Positions 6,853-15,770 of a stretch of DNA of 64,000 bases are shown here, in pieces. Numbering within the stretch: position 1 is the first letter of the stretch; each line of letters begins with the position of its first letter. Where the stretch lies: assembly GCA_963762525.1 (NCBI GenBank), contig CAVXKT010000003.1, positions 62,001 to 126,000 of the forward strand, written 5' to 3'. Under the pieces are notes generated by a model, which saw only the letters and a program-made list of their open reading frames with translations, was not told where the DNA came from and did no database searches. Made by a program: the position numbers and the translations under genes. The stretch comes from DATFDN01 sp963762525 (GTDB taxonomy: Bacteria > Pseudomonadota > Alphaproteobacteria > Acetobacterales > Acetobacteraceae).

Positions 6853-8282
6853 GCGCGCTGCCGCCGCCGCTGCTCGCGCGCATAGCGGGCGAAGAACGTC
6901 TCGCCCTCCGGCGCCGGGAGGTCGCGCCCCTCGGTCCAGCCACCCGCCATCGGCAGCCAGCCGAACCGTCCGCGGCGCCGACCCGGAATGCCGAGGCCGA
7001 GCACGGCGGCGCGGGTCAGCGCGCGATACAACGCCGGGCGGCGAGCCAGCATTGCCCAGGCGCCGAGATTGCGCCGCTGCGCCGGCGGCGTCAGATGGCG
7101 CTCGAACTCGCGCTCGCGCCAGTGGCGCATCATGCCGGGCAGCGGGATCTTCACCGGGCAGACGCTCTCGCATTTGCCGCAGAAGGTGGAGGCGCCGGGC
7201 AACAAACCGGCCTGATCGACGCCGATCAGCGCCGGCGTCAGCACGCTGCCCATCGGGCCGGGATAGACCCATCCGTAGGCGTGCCCGCCGACCGTGCCAT
7301 AGACGGGGCAATAATTCATGCAGGCGGCGCAGCGGATGCAGCGCAACATATCCTGGAACTCGGTCCCGAGCATCGCCGAGCGCCCGTTGTCCAGCAGCAC
7401 GACATGGTATTCCTCGGGTCCGTCGAGATCGCCCGGCCGCCGGGCGCCGGTGGAGAACGTCGTATAGACGGAGAAATCCTGTCCGGTCGCCGAGCGTGCC
7501 AGCAGTCGCAGGAGGCTCACGCAGTCCTCGATCGTCGGCACCACCTTCTCGATGCTGGCGAGCACGATATGCACGCGCGGCAGGGTCTGCGTCAGATCGC
7601 CGTTGCCCTCGTTGGTCACGATCACGCTGCTGCCCGACTCGGCGATCAGGAAATTCGCCCCGGTAATGCCGACATCGGCGGCGAGGAAGCGTTGGCGCAG
7701 TCGCGCGCGCGCTTCCGTCAGGATGTCGCGCCGCTCGCGGAACACGCGCTCGGCCGGCAAGTCGGTGTGAGCGGCTCGGAAGCTCGCCTCCCAGTCCTCG
7801 CGGTTGAGGTGGAAGGCCGGGGCGATGATGTGGCTCGGGATCTCGTCGCGGAGTTGCAGGATGTACTCGCCGAGATCGGTCTCGAACGGCGCGATGCCGT
7901 GCTTTTCCAGGTGGGAGTTGATGTCCAGCTCTTCGCTGATCATCGACTTGCCCTTGGTGACGGTGCGCGCGTCCGCCGCCTGGCAGATCGCCAGCACGGC
8001 CTCACGCGCCGCCGCCGCGTCGGCGCACCAATGCACCGTCCCGCCGGCGGTCGTTACCGCCCGGTCGTATTCCTCCAGGTAGAAGTCGAGATGCGCGAGC
8101 GTGTGGTTCTTGATGTCGCGGCCGATGTCGCGCAGCCGCTCGAATTCCGGCAAGGCGGCGACCGCCGCGGCTCGGCGAGCCACGAACTGCGGGCCGCTGC
8201 GCGCCAATGCCTTCTGCAGCCCCGGATCGGCGATGGCGCGGCGTGCGTTCTCCTTGAAGGCGGGGCTGGTGGCGACGTGCAT
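6849..8282 (-). CDS. lutB: Iron-sulfur LUD protein, lactate utilization protein B
   Basis: A 477-residue protein with an N-terminal LUD domain (TVTKGKSMISEE, VGITGANFLIAESG, NEGNGDL) and a ferredoxin-like region with two Cys clusters, CIRCAACMNYCPVYG and CGKCESVCPVKIP, that would bind two 4Fe-4S clusters. Known LutB passes electrons during L-lactate oxidation in the cytoplasm. The start at 8282 gives MHVATSPAF; the frame is open further upstream but reads through receiver-domain debris. It is the first intact gene of a lutB-lutC-Uma2-MFS-smr run. Confidence 0.9.
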   Translation of the reverse strand: MHVATSPAFKENARRAIADPGLQKALARSGPQFVARRAAAVAALPEFERLRDIGRDIKNHTLAHLDFYLEEYDRAVTTAGGTVHWCADAAAAREAVLAICQAADARTVTKGKSMISEELDINSHLEKHGIAPFETDLGEYILQLRDEIPSHIIAPAFHLNREDWEASFRAAHTDLPAERVFRERRDILTEARARLRQRFLAADVGITGANFLIAESGSSVIVTNEGNGDLTQTLPRVHIVLASIEKVVPTIEDCVSLLRLLARSATGQDFSVYTTFSTGARRPGDLDGPEEYHVVLLDNGRSAMLGTEFQDMLRCIRCAACMNYCPVYGTVGGHAYGWVYPGPMGSVLTPALIGVDQAGLLPGASTFCGKCESVCPVKIPLPGMMRHWREREFERHLTPPAQRRNLGAWAMLARRPALYRALTRAAVLGLGIPGRRRGRFGWLPMAGGWTEGRDLPAPEGETFFARYAREQRRRQRA

Positions 8283-8311
8283 GGCGGCTCCTTCGGCCGC
8301 CAGCCTAAGGC

Positions 8312-8532
8312 CTAAGCCGGCGCGGCGAAATGCGCCGCCGCCAAGCGCAGCAGGTCGGCGGCTCCGGAACGGCTTCCCCAGGCGCGGGCGGTCGCGGTAT
8401 CCGGGGCTGATCGCGTCCTCGCCGTAGCCGGTCAGGAACGAACACCGCAGCCGGCAACTCGGCCGGCGGGTCACGGAGGATCCGCTGGATCAATTGCAGG
8501 CCGCCGGCCGAGGCGCCGATCACGATTGCCAC
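8312..8532 (-). pseudogene. Fossil of a CheB methylesterase / receiver-domain hybrid protein
   Basis: The frame from 8532 reads AIVIGASAGGLQLIQRIL and LPAAVFVP, the N-terminal strand and catalytic-Ser loop of a CheB methylesterase. Near 8430 a second frame takes over with FLTGYGEDAISPGYRDRP then LGKPF, the end of a response-regulator receiver including its conserved Lys. A third frame supplies the last helix, ADLLRLAAAHFAAPA, and a TAG at 8312. A large internal deletion fused the two ends of a CheB...receiver signalling protein, and two frame changes followed. It is non-functional. Confidence 0.7.
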
Positions 8533-8577
8533 GGCGCGGCGCGCTTCGCGATGACGATCCCGGGCGGAGTTGAGCCT

Positions 8578-9231
8578 CTAATGAGCGAAGATGTCCGGTT
8601 CGGCGTAGCCCAGTACGTCAAGGCGGGCGCGAGTTGGCAGGAAGGCGAAGCAGGCGTCCGCCAGTTCCCGCCTGCCCTCGCGCGCCAGCAGCAATTCGAG
8701 CCGGTCCCACAGCGCGTGCAGGTGCAAGACGTCGGTTGCGGCGTAGGCGAGCTGCTCGGATGACAGCTCCGGTGCGCCCCAGTCCGAGGTCTGCTGCTGC
8801 TTGCTGATTTCAATGCCGAGCAGTTCCTTGCAGAGATCGCGCAATCCGTGGCGATCGGTGAAGGTGCGGACCAACTTGGCCGCGATCTTGGTGCAGCGCA
8901 CCGGAGCGACGGTGATGCCCAGGCTGTGCTGCAATACCGCGACATCGAAGCGGGCGAAGTGCATGAGTTTCACCACCGACGGATCGGCCAGCAGGCGCGC
9001 CAAATTCGGGCAATCGAAGCCGCGTCCGCCGAGCGAAACGGGGCGGAGCTGCACCAGATGCGCCGTCCCGTCACCGGCCGAGAGCTGCACCAGACACAGC
9101 CGGTCGCGGTGCGGATCGAGCCCCATGGTTTCGGTGTCCACGGCCACCACCGGGCCGAAAGCCACAGCTTCCGGCAGATCGTCGCGATGAATGTGCAGCG
9201 TGGCGCCTTGCATGAACTGGGTCACGCTCAT
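8578..9231 (-). CDS. rnd: Ribonuclease D-like 3'-5' exonuclease, single domain
   Basis: A 217-residue DEDDy exonuclease. Exo I is AVDTETMGLD, Exo II is HFARFDVAVLQHSLG, and Exo III has YAATDVLHL, supplying the four acidic residues and the Tyr. It is about half the length of E. coli RNase D because the HRDC domains are absent, which is common in alphaproteobacteria. The probable role is tRNA or small-RNA 3' trimming. It lies just downstream of tRNA-Leu on the same strand. Confidence 0.85.
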   Translation of the reverse strand: MSVTQFMQGATLHIHRDDLPEAVAFGPVVAVDTETMGLDPHRDRLCLVQLSAGDGTAHLVQLRPVSLGGRGFDCPNLARLLADPSVVKLMHFARFDVAVLQHSLGITVAPVRCTKIAAKLVRTFTDRHGLRDLCKELLGIEISKQQQTSDWGAPELSSEQLAYAATDVLHLHALWDRLELLLAREGRRELADACFAFLPTRARLDVLGYAEPDIFAH

Positions 9232-9257
9232 GCCGAACTCGAATACTGTCCGACTGG

Positions 9258-9344
9258 TGGTGCCCAGGAGAAGACTCGAACTTCCACGACCTTGCGGCCA
9301 CAGGTACCTGAAACCTGCGCGTCTACCAATTCCGCCACCTGGGC
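9258..9344 (-). tRNA. tRNA-Leu (anticodon CAG)
   Basis: An 87-nt class II tRNA on the minus strand. The acceptor is gcccagg with cctgggc, discriminator A and encoded CCA. The D region is the usual Leu gcggaattggtagacgcg. The anticodon stem caggt/acctg encloses loop ttcaggt, giving CAG for CUG codons. A long variable arm and ttcgagtc T loop follow. Confidence 0.96.
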
Positions 9345-9384
9345 AGGGGCAAGGCGCGCGGTGTAGCGGCGCGGCGATGCGGCG

Positions 9385-11760
9385 TCAACTTGATGCCAGC
9401 AGCGCCTGCGCGCAGGCGTCGAGGATGGCGTCGGTGTCGATGCCGTACTCGCGGTAGAGGTCGGGGATGTCGCCCGATTGGCCGAAATGGTCGGGCCCGA
9501 GCGGGATGACGCGCTGGCCGCGCACGGCGCCCAGCCAGGCATGGCTCGCCGGATGGCCGTCGAGCACCGTCACCAGCGCCGCGCCCGGGGCGAGCGGGGC
9601 GAGCAGCGTTTCGACGTGCGACACCCGGCGCTCGCCGTTGCGGCGGGCGCGCGCGGCGGCAAGCCAGCCGGCGTGCAGCCGGTCGGCGCTGGTGATGGCG
9701 AGCAGACCGGCACCCGGCTCCTCGGCGCGGAGCTCGGCAAACGCCGTCTCGGCCTCCGGCGCCACCGGTCCCTGATAGCCGATCGCAATGCGGGCGCCCG
9801 GCGCCGGCGGCACGATCCAGTGGCCGCCGGAGATGACGGCGGCGGCGTCAAGCGCGCGGGTGGGTTGGGCGAGCTGGCGGGTGGAGAGCCGCAGCCATAC
9901 CGCCGAGCCGTCCGGCGCCTGCATATGCGCGAAGGCGTGGCGCAACAGCAGCGCCAGCTCGTCCACATGCGCCGGCTCGAAACTGGCGAGCCGGTCGGCC
10001 GCCATGCCGATCAGCGGCGTGTTCACCGACTGGTGCTGCCCGCCCTCCGGCGCCAGGGTGAGGCCCGAGGGCGTCGAGATCAGCAGGAAGCGGGCGTCCT
10101 GGTAGCAGGCATAGATCAGTGCATCGAGGCCGCGATTGACGAACGGGTCATAGACCGTTCCGATCGGCAGCAACCGCGCCCCGGTGAGTGCCCGCGTGAG
10201 CCCGGCGGCGCCCAGCAGCAGAAACAGGTTCTGCTCGGCGATCCCCAGCTCGATGTGCTGGCCCTCCGGGCTCATGCCCCAGCGTTGCGCCGAGGCGAGC
10301 TTGGCGTCGCGGAAGACGTCGTTGCGCGTATGGCGATCGAACACCCCGCGCCGGTTCACCCACGGCCCCAGATTGGTGGACACGGCGACATCGGGGCTGG
10401 TGGTGACGATATGCGCGGCGAGATCCGACAGATCCCCCTTGCCGCGCCCGATCTCGGCCAGGATGTCGCCGAATCCCGCCTGGGTGGACATCCGCCGACC
10501 GGCGAGCTTCGGCAGCGGCAGCGTCGCCGGAACTGCCACGGCCGGCGCGGTGAGCGCGCGTCCCCGGGCGGTGAGCGGGGTAGCGAACGGGCAGGCGTCG
10601 AGGAAGGCGCGCAGCTCCTCCGGCGGGGCGTCGAGTCCCTCGAACGCCTCCCACTCATGGCCGGGGCGGATGCGCATCTCGCGGCGGAACAGTTCCATCT
10701 GCTCCTTCGTCATCATCCCGGCGTGGTTGTCCTTGTGGCCGGCGAAGGGCAGGCCCATGCCCTTGATCGTGTAGGCGATGAAGCAAGTCGGCTGGTCTCC
10801 CCCGGCGGCGGCTTCTCGCAGCGCCTCGATGATCGCCTCGACGTCGTGGCCGCCGAGATTGGTCATCAGCGCGCCCAGGGCCTCGTCGGAGAGGTCATCG
10901 ACGATGGCGCGCACGCCCTTCGACCGGCCGAGATCGGCGAGAACGGCCTGCCGCCAGGCGGCGCCGCCCTGGAAGGTCAGCGCCGAATAGAGGCTGTTGG
11001 GGCAATCGTCGATCCAGCTCCGCAGCGCCTCGCCGCCCTCGCGCGCAAACGCCGCCTGCAACTTGCGGCCATATTTCAGCGTGACGACATTCCAGCCCAT
11101 GTCGCGAAACAGGCCCTCGATGCGGCCGAACAGCCGATCGGGCATGACGCTGTCGAGACTCTGGCGGTTGTAGTCGACGATCCACCAGACATCGCGGACG
11201 TCGTGCTTCCAGCCTTCCAGCAGCGCCTCGTAGATGTTGCCTTCGTCGAGCTCGGCGTCGCCGGCGATGGCGATGTGACGCCCGGCCGGCAGATCGGCGC
11301 GGGCGAGGCCGTGCAGGCGCACATAGTCCTGGATCAGCGCCGAGAAGGTGGTCATGGCGACGCCGAGGCCGACCGAGCCGGTGGAGAAGTCGATCTCCGG
11401 CCCGTCCTTGACGCGCGAGGGGTAGGACTGCACGCCGCCGAGCCGACGCAGCCCCTCCATCGGCGCGATCGTCTGCCGCCCGAACAGGTAGTTGACGGCG
11501 TGAAACACAGGGCCGGCGTGCGGCTTGACGGCGATGCGGTCCTGCGGGCGCGCGATCTCGAAATAGAGCGCCGCCATGATCGAGATGACGGAGGCGCAGG
11601 ACGCCTGATGCCCGCCCACCTTCAGGCCGTCGCGATTGGGACGGATATGGTTGGCGTTGTGGATCATCCACGCCGAGAGCCACAGCAGCTTGCGTTCGAG
11701 CTGGTGCAGCAGGCCGATGGCGTCGGCGTGCTTCGCGGGGCGCGGCAGCGTGATGCTCAT
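9385..11760 (-). CDS. Homodimeric pyruvate dehydrogenase E1-like / transketolase-family enzyme
   Basis: A 791-residue ThDP enzyme of the AceE/MdeB type. The N-terminal ThDP domain has SCASVISIMAALYFE and GDAELDEGNIYEALLEGW followed by IVDYN, matching the GDG...N ThDP/Mg site with Ala for the third residue. A Pyr domain follows with IELGIAEQNLFLLLGAAG containing the activating Glu. It is shorter than AceE (about 885). No E2 or E3 gene is nearby, so its acyl acceptor is unknown. Its start overlaps the upstream Uma2 stop by 4 nt, and the gene ends a malonyl-CoA decarboxylase-Uma2-Uma2-E1 operon. Confidence 0.82.
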   Translation of the reverse strand: MSITLPRPAKHADAIGLLHQLERKLLWLSAWMIHNANHIRPNRDGLKVGGHQASCASVISIMAALYFEIARPQDRIAVKPHAGPVFHAVNYLFGRQTIAPMEGLRRLGGVQSYPSRVKDGPEIDFSTGSVGLGVAMTTFSALIQDYVRLHGLARADLPAGRHIAIAGDAELDEGNIYEALLEGWKHDVRDVWWIVDYNRQSLDSVMPDRLFGRIEGLFRDMGWNVVTLKYGRKLQAAFAREGGEALRSWIDDCPNSLYSALTFQGGAAWRQAVLADLGRSKGVRAIVDDLSDEALGALMTNLGGHDVEAIIEALREAAAGGDQPTCFIAYTIKGMGLPFAGHKDNHAGMMTKEQMELFRREMRIRPGHEWEAFEGLDAPPEELRAFLDACPFATPLTARGRALTAPAVAVPATLPLPKLAGRRMSTQAGFGDILAEIGRGKGDLSDLAAHIVTTSPDVAVSTNLGPWVNRRGVFDRHTRNDVFRDAKLASAQRWGMSPEGQHIELGIAEQNLFLLLGAAGLTRALTGARLLPIGTVYDPFVNRGLDALIYACYQDARFLLISTPSGLTLAPEGGQHQSVNTPLIGMAADRLASFEPAHVDELALLLRHAFAHMQAPDGSAVWLRLSTRQLAQPTRALDAAAVISGGHWIVPPAPGARIAIGYQGPVAPEAETAFAELRAEEPGAGLLAITSADRLHAGWLAAARARRNGERRVSHVETLLAPLAPGAALVTVLDGHPASHAWLGAVRGQRVIPLGPDHFGQSGDIPDLYREYGIDTDAILDACAQALLASS

Positions 11761-12305
11761 TGCGCGTCCGCGGTATCGTGGATGGCGTCGAGATCGAGGG
11801 TGACGCCGGGCGGATCGAGGCGCAGCCATCCGCCGCTGCGCCGAGTCGGGTTCTCGACATCGCGGCGCCAATGCGTCACCTGGCGCCGGTCGGCCCGGAA
11901 GATCAAATAATGGGCGATGGAAGGCACGCTCAGATAACCCTCTCGCTTGACGATGGTATCGATGCGCGTGGTGGCGGGGGACAACACCTCGATCACCACC
12001 ACGGGATTGGGAATCACCAGCGAGTCACGTGGGATCGGGTCCCCGCAGTGGATCGCCACATCGGGGACGAAGTCATGCCCCTTGCCGATCGCGACCGTCA
12101 TCCCGTCCGGCGTGACACGGCATCCGGCGACCTCCGCGAGTGCGGCGCGCAGAGCATATTGGATTTCCGCCTTCAGGCGGGCGTGCTCCCAGCGTTCGGG
12201 CGACATTTCCACCACTTCTCCGCACACCCGTTCGTAGTTCCCGCGCGACTGCGCCTCGGCCCAGGAAAAATAGGAGCGGCGATCCAGGACGAGAGGTGCC
12301 TTCAT
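11757..12305 (-). CDS. Uma2 family protein (DUF820), second copy
   Basis: A 182-residue Uma2 protein: YFSWAEAQSRGNYERVCGEV at the start, DFVPDVAIHC with the catalytic Asp, and NPVVVIEVLSPATTR for the E-x-K strand region. It is closely related to the next gene upstream (12302-12851), including the ending LDPPGVTLDLDAIHD, so the pair is a tandem duplication. It overlaps both neighbours by 4 nt. Confidence 0.87.
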   Translation of the reverse strand: MKAPLVLDRRSYFSWAEAQSRGNYERVCGEVVEMSPERWEHARLKAEIQYALRAALAEVAGCRVTPDGMTVAIGKGHDFVPDVAIHCGDPIPRDSLVIPNPVVVIEVLSPATTRIDTIVKREGYLSVPSIAHYLIFRADRRQVTHWRRDVENPTRRSGGWLRLDPPGVTLDLDAIHDTADAQ

Positions 12306-12851
12306 GGTGTCCTGGCACGGTCGTGGATGGCGTCGAGGTCGAGCGTCACCCCCGGCGGGTCAAGGCGAAGCGGGCCGCCTTTAATCAGCACCGCCGCCAC
12401 CGCGTCGACGGCGCCAATGCGTCACCTGCCGCCGGTCGGCGCGGAAAGTCAGGTAATGGGCCACGCTCGGCACCCGAAAGTAGTTCTCCCGCTTGATGGT
12501 GCTGTCGATGCGACGGGTCGAGGGCGAAAGCACCTCGACGATGACGACGGGGTTGGGGACCACGATCGTCCCGAGCGGGATCGGCGGGCCGCAATGAACC
12601 ACCACGTCGGGCTCGTAGTCGGTACCGACATCGACGGCGATGGTCATGCCGTCGGTCAGGACTTCGCAAGCCGGATCTCCCTCAAGCGCGAGGCGTAGCG
12701 CCGCCCATATCTCCACCTTCAAACGGGCGTGTTCCACGCGCTCCGGCGCCATCGCGATCACCTCTCCGCCGATGCGTTCGTAGCGGCCGCCCGGCTGCGC
12801 CTCCGCCCATGCGAAGAATGCCTCGCGGTCGAGGACCAGCGGCGCCTTCAC
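12302..12851 (-). CDS. Uma2 family protein (DUF820), third copy, C-terminal frameshift
   Basis: The frame starts with GTG at 12851, overlapping the malonyl-CoA decarboxylase stop, and reads KAPLVLDREAFFAWAEAQPG, DYEPDVVVHC and NPVVIVEVLSPSTRR. After VTHWRR the frame shifts and ends prematurely at 12381. The other frame carries on as GGPLRLDPPGVTLDLDAIHD, the same tail as the neighbouring copy, and its TGA overlaps that copy's ATG. One base too many near 12400 explains this. Confidence 0.8.
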
Positions 12852-14230
12852 GACCAGCCCCGCACCAGCCGGCGGGCGGCGGTGGAGGCGTTGCGCTTGC
12901 CCTCGCCGGCATAGTCCTCGTGCCACTCCTCGATTCTCGAAAGATCATAGAGATAGTTGACCATCAGCGTGGCACTCTCCCGCACGCCCTTTTCGGAGAT
13001 GTCGCCCAGCATGTTGATGCGCTCCAGGCGGGCGCCGTTGGAAAGGTGGAAATGCGCCACCGGATCGCGTGCCCGCTTGCCGTTCGCCTCCACCAGCAGA
13101 TAGCGCGCGGCGAGCCGCACCAGCGCGGGCTCGACGGTGCGCACGAGCGCCGGATCGCGATGCCAGTTGCGGCGCGCGAGGATGGCGGCGAGCGCCGCCG
13201 GCGGCTGCTCGCCGGGCATCGCGGCACGAAGCGCCGTGCCCTCGTCCTCGGTGAAGGTCTGCTCGCCGGAGGCCAGGCGCGGGTCGAGCCAGCGCCGAAA
13301 GCCCGGGATCGGCGACAGGGTGGCGAAGACGCGCAGATTGCGAAACTCGGCCGACAGCTCCTCGGCCACGCGCTTGATGAGAAAGTTGCCGAAGCTGATG
13401 CCGGCCAGTCCGGCCTGGCAGTTGCTGATCGAGTAGAAGATCGCGGTATCGGCGGCGCGCGGGTCGAGCAGCGGCGCCTTCTCGTCGAGCAATTTCTGCA
13501 CGCTGCCGGCCAGCCCCTGCACCAGCGCCACCTCGACGAAGATCAGCGGCTCGGTCGGCATCCGCGGATGAAAGAAGGCGTAGCAGCGGCGGTCCGAATC
13601 GAGCCGGTTCTTGAGATCGCGCCAGGAGCGGATTTCGTGCACCGCCTCGTAGCCGACCAGCTTCTCCAGCAGCACCGCCGGGCTCGACCAATCGATGCGT
13701 TGCAGTTCAAGGAAGCCGATATCGAACCAGGCGGCGAGCAGGCTCCGCAAATCCCCCTCCAATGCCGCCAAATGGGGGTCTTCCTTGCGATGGCCACGCA
13801 AGAAGGCGCGCAGATCGACGAGGAATTTGCGCCCGTCCGGGATGGTGGTGAAGCGGGTCAGCAGCTTGAGGCGCGGCGGCTCCAGCACCCGGCGCAGATT
13901 GGCCTGCGCGGCGGCGCGCTCGGCGGGGTCCTTGGCGTCTTGGACCAGGGCGTAGGCCGCGGCGACGGATTCGGGTGGGGAATCGAAGCCGGCGAGGATG
14001 CGCAGGAAATCGAGCCGCCCGGCCGGGTCGGCCGCGAGATAGGTCTGCGCCAGCTTGGCGGCACGATTGCGCGAGCTCACCTCGCCGCCGCGCGAGGCCA
14101 GGCAGGCGCGCATCTGCGCGGCGATGCTCTCGTCCTCCTCGGTGCTGACGCCCGCCGCCATATCGCGCCAGGCGGCGGTAAGGCGACGCAGCGCGCGATC
14201 GAACAGGCCGGTGGTGGCGATGTCGCTCAT
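12848..14230 (-). CDS. mcd: Malonyl-CoA decarboxylase
   Basis: A 460-residue protein converting malonyl-CoA to acetyl-CoA. The N-terminal helical domain precedes the GNAT-like catalytic domain with IFYSISNCQAGLAGISFGN and HFHLSNGARLERINMLGD, which hold the proposed catalytic Ser and His regions. ATG at 14230 is preceded by gaagga; an ATG five codons upstream is less well placed. It is the first gene of a four-gene minus-strand run with 4-nt overlaps. The context links malonate/malonyl-CoA use with a PDH-E1-like enzyme. Confidence 0.9.
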   Translation of the reverse strand: MSDIATTGLFDRALRRLTAAWRDMAAGVSTEEDESIAAQMRACLASRGGEVSSRNRAAKLAQTYLAADPAGRLDFLRILAGFDSPPESVAAAYALVQDAKDPAERAAAQANLRRVLEPPRLKLLTRFTTIPDGRKFLVDLRAFLRGHRKEDPHLAALEGDLRSLLAAWFDIGFLELQRIDWSSPAVLLEKLVGYEAVHEIRSWRDLKNRLDSDRRCYAFFHPRMPTEPLIFVEVALVQGLAGSVQKLLDEKAPLLDPRAADTAIFYSISNCQAGLAGISFGNFLIKRVAEELSAEFRNLRVFATLSPIPGFRRWLDPRLASGEQTFTEDEGTALRAAMPGEQPPAALAAILARRNWHRDPALVRTVEPALVRLAARYLLVEANGKRARDPVAHFHLSNGARLERINMLGDISEKGVRESATLMVNYLYDLSRIEEWHEDYAGEGKRNASTAARRLVRGWS

Positions 14231-14459
14231 CGGGTGGTCCTTCAAGTCCCTTCATCCTAGCGCGAAAGCAGCGGGCGCGTGAACGCGTCGGCACGAGGAT
14301 GATCCGAGAGCGATCCAATCGGTCAAACAACGAATTATACGGTCGCAACGTCGTGATAACCAAAACCTGCAACTTGTACAATGGCGATGGTATTACCGTT
14401 GCAAAATTCGCGATTCCGGGAACTCTCAACGCCGGCGCGACAAGGAGGAGGAACAATCG

Positions 14460-15683
14460 ATGCCAACGCAGAAGCGATACCGGGCAAGCGCCCGGCTCGG
14501 CCGGCGCGCGTCAATCCTGACCGGAGCCCTCGCCGCCGCCCTGACGTTCGCCGGCGCGTGGTCGGTGCGGGCGGACGAACACATGGTGCTGGTCGACACG
14601 ATCGATGTCGGGGGCGCCGGCCTGGGGGCGTTCGACATCAGCTTCGTCGATCCCAAGATCGACCTCTACGTACTCTCCGACCGCACCAATGCCTCGGTCG
14701 ATTTCTTCGATGCCAGCGACGACACCTTTACCACCCGGGTGCCCGGCTTCAAGGGCGTGGTGCTGACGGTGAACGGCATGGTCAATAACAGCCTGTCGGG
14801 CCCCGACGGCGTGACGTATCGTGGATCACTCGACGTCTGGGCCGGCGACGGCGACAGCACCGTCAAGGTCATCGATATCGCGACCGTCCAGATCACCGAC
14901 ACGATCTCCACCGGCGGCAAGTTCCGGGTCGATGAGATGGCTTACGATTCCAAGGACCACATCCTCGCGATGGCAAACAATGCCGATACGCCGCCGTTCG
15001 TCACCTTGATCAATACCGACAGCCACGCGATCCTGGGCACGAATCGTGTTCGACGGCACCAACGGCACGCCGAATGCCACCAACGGCATCGAACAGACCC
15101 GCGTGGTCGCCGAAAACCGGACTGTTCTACACCTCGGTGCCGCAGATCGGCCCCGATCGCGCCAACGGGCGGGATTTCGGTGATCGACCCGAGCAGCATG
15201 AAGGTGGTCGCCACCTTCCCGGTGCAGAATTGCTCGCCGGCCGGCCTCACCGTCGGACCGATGGAGCAGGCACTGATCGGATGCAGCGGAGCGTTCGGGA
15301 CGGCGCCGAACGTGCTGACGCAGTCGATCATCATCAGCCTCGTCGATGGCGACGTGAAGGCGACGATTCCGCAGGTCGGCGGCTCCGACGAGGTCTGGTA
15401 CGATCGCGGCACGCGGCACTACTATCTGGGTGCCCGGAACAACATGGATCCTAGCGGCAAGCTGATGCCGGTGCTCGGGACGATCGACGCCGGCACCAAT
15501 GTGTTCGACGGCAACGTTGCGACCTCGACCACCGCGCACTCCGTCGCCGCCGATCGCGTTTCGCACCATGTCTTCGTGCCGATCGGCTTCGTGCCGCCTG
15601 GCAGCCCCGCCGGCACCGACGCCACCAATCCGTGTCCCGACGCACGGATGCATCGCGGTCTATCTGCCGTCGTCGATCGATGA
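14460..15683 (+). CDS. Exported beta-propeller (YncE-like) protein, multiply frameshifted
   Basis: It begins with ATG after aaggaggagga and a signal peptide (basic start, AALTFAGAWSVRADE). Repeated blade-like units follow, such as DLYVLSDRTNASVDFF and STVKVIDIATVQI, as in periplasmic 40-residue-repeat propellers. The main frame is lost near 15045: FDGTNGTPNATNGIEQT and TGLFYTSVPQIGPDRANG lie in the two other frames before GGISVIDPSSMKVV resumes. The C-terminus also changes frame near 15650 (GCIAVYLPSS). At least four indels are needed. Ligand unknown. Confidence 0.6.
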   Translation: MPTQKRYRASARLGRRASILTGALAAALTFAGAWSVRADEHMVLVDTIDVGGAGLGAFDISFVDPKIDLYVLSDRTNASVDFFDASDDTFTTRVPGFKGVVLTVNGMVNNSLSGPDGVTYRGSLDVWAGDGDSTVKVIDIATVQITDTISTGGKFRVDEMAYDSKDHILAMANNADTPPFVTLINTDSHAILGTNRVRRHQRHAECHQRHRTDPRGRRKPDCSTPRCRRSAPIAPTGGISVIDPSSMKVVATFPVQNCSPAGLTVGPMEQALIGCSGAFGTAPNVLTQSIIISLVDGDVKATIPQVGGSDEVWYDRGTRHYYLGARNNMDPSGKLMPVLGTIDAGTNVFDGNVATSTTAHSVAADRVSHHVFVPIGFVPPGSPAGTDATNPCPDARMHRGLSAVVDR

Positions 15684-15770
15684 CGACGACGGCACCGCGG
15701 ATGGCGCAAGCGGTAGGCCGAGCCTGATCGCGGGCCCGGCGCCGCTTACCGCCGGGCCGGCGATCCCGCG

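Noticed and set aside
9478..11910. 810-residue open frame on the plus strand opposite the PDH-E1-like gene
   Set aside because: It is an antisense shadow produced by high GC and codon bias; it has no domain pattern, while the minus strand encodes a clear ThDP enzyme.
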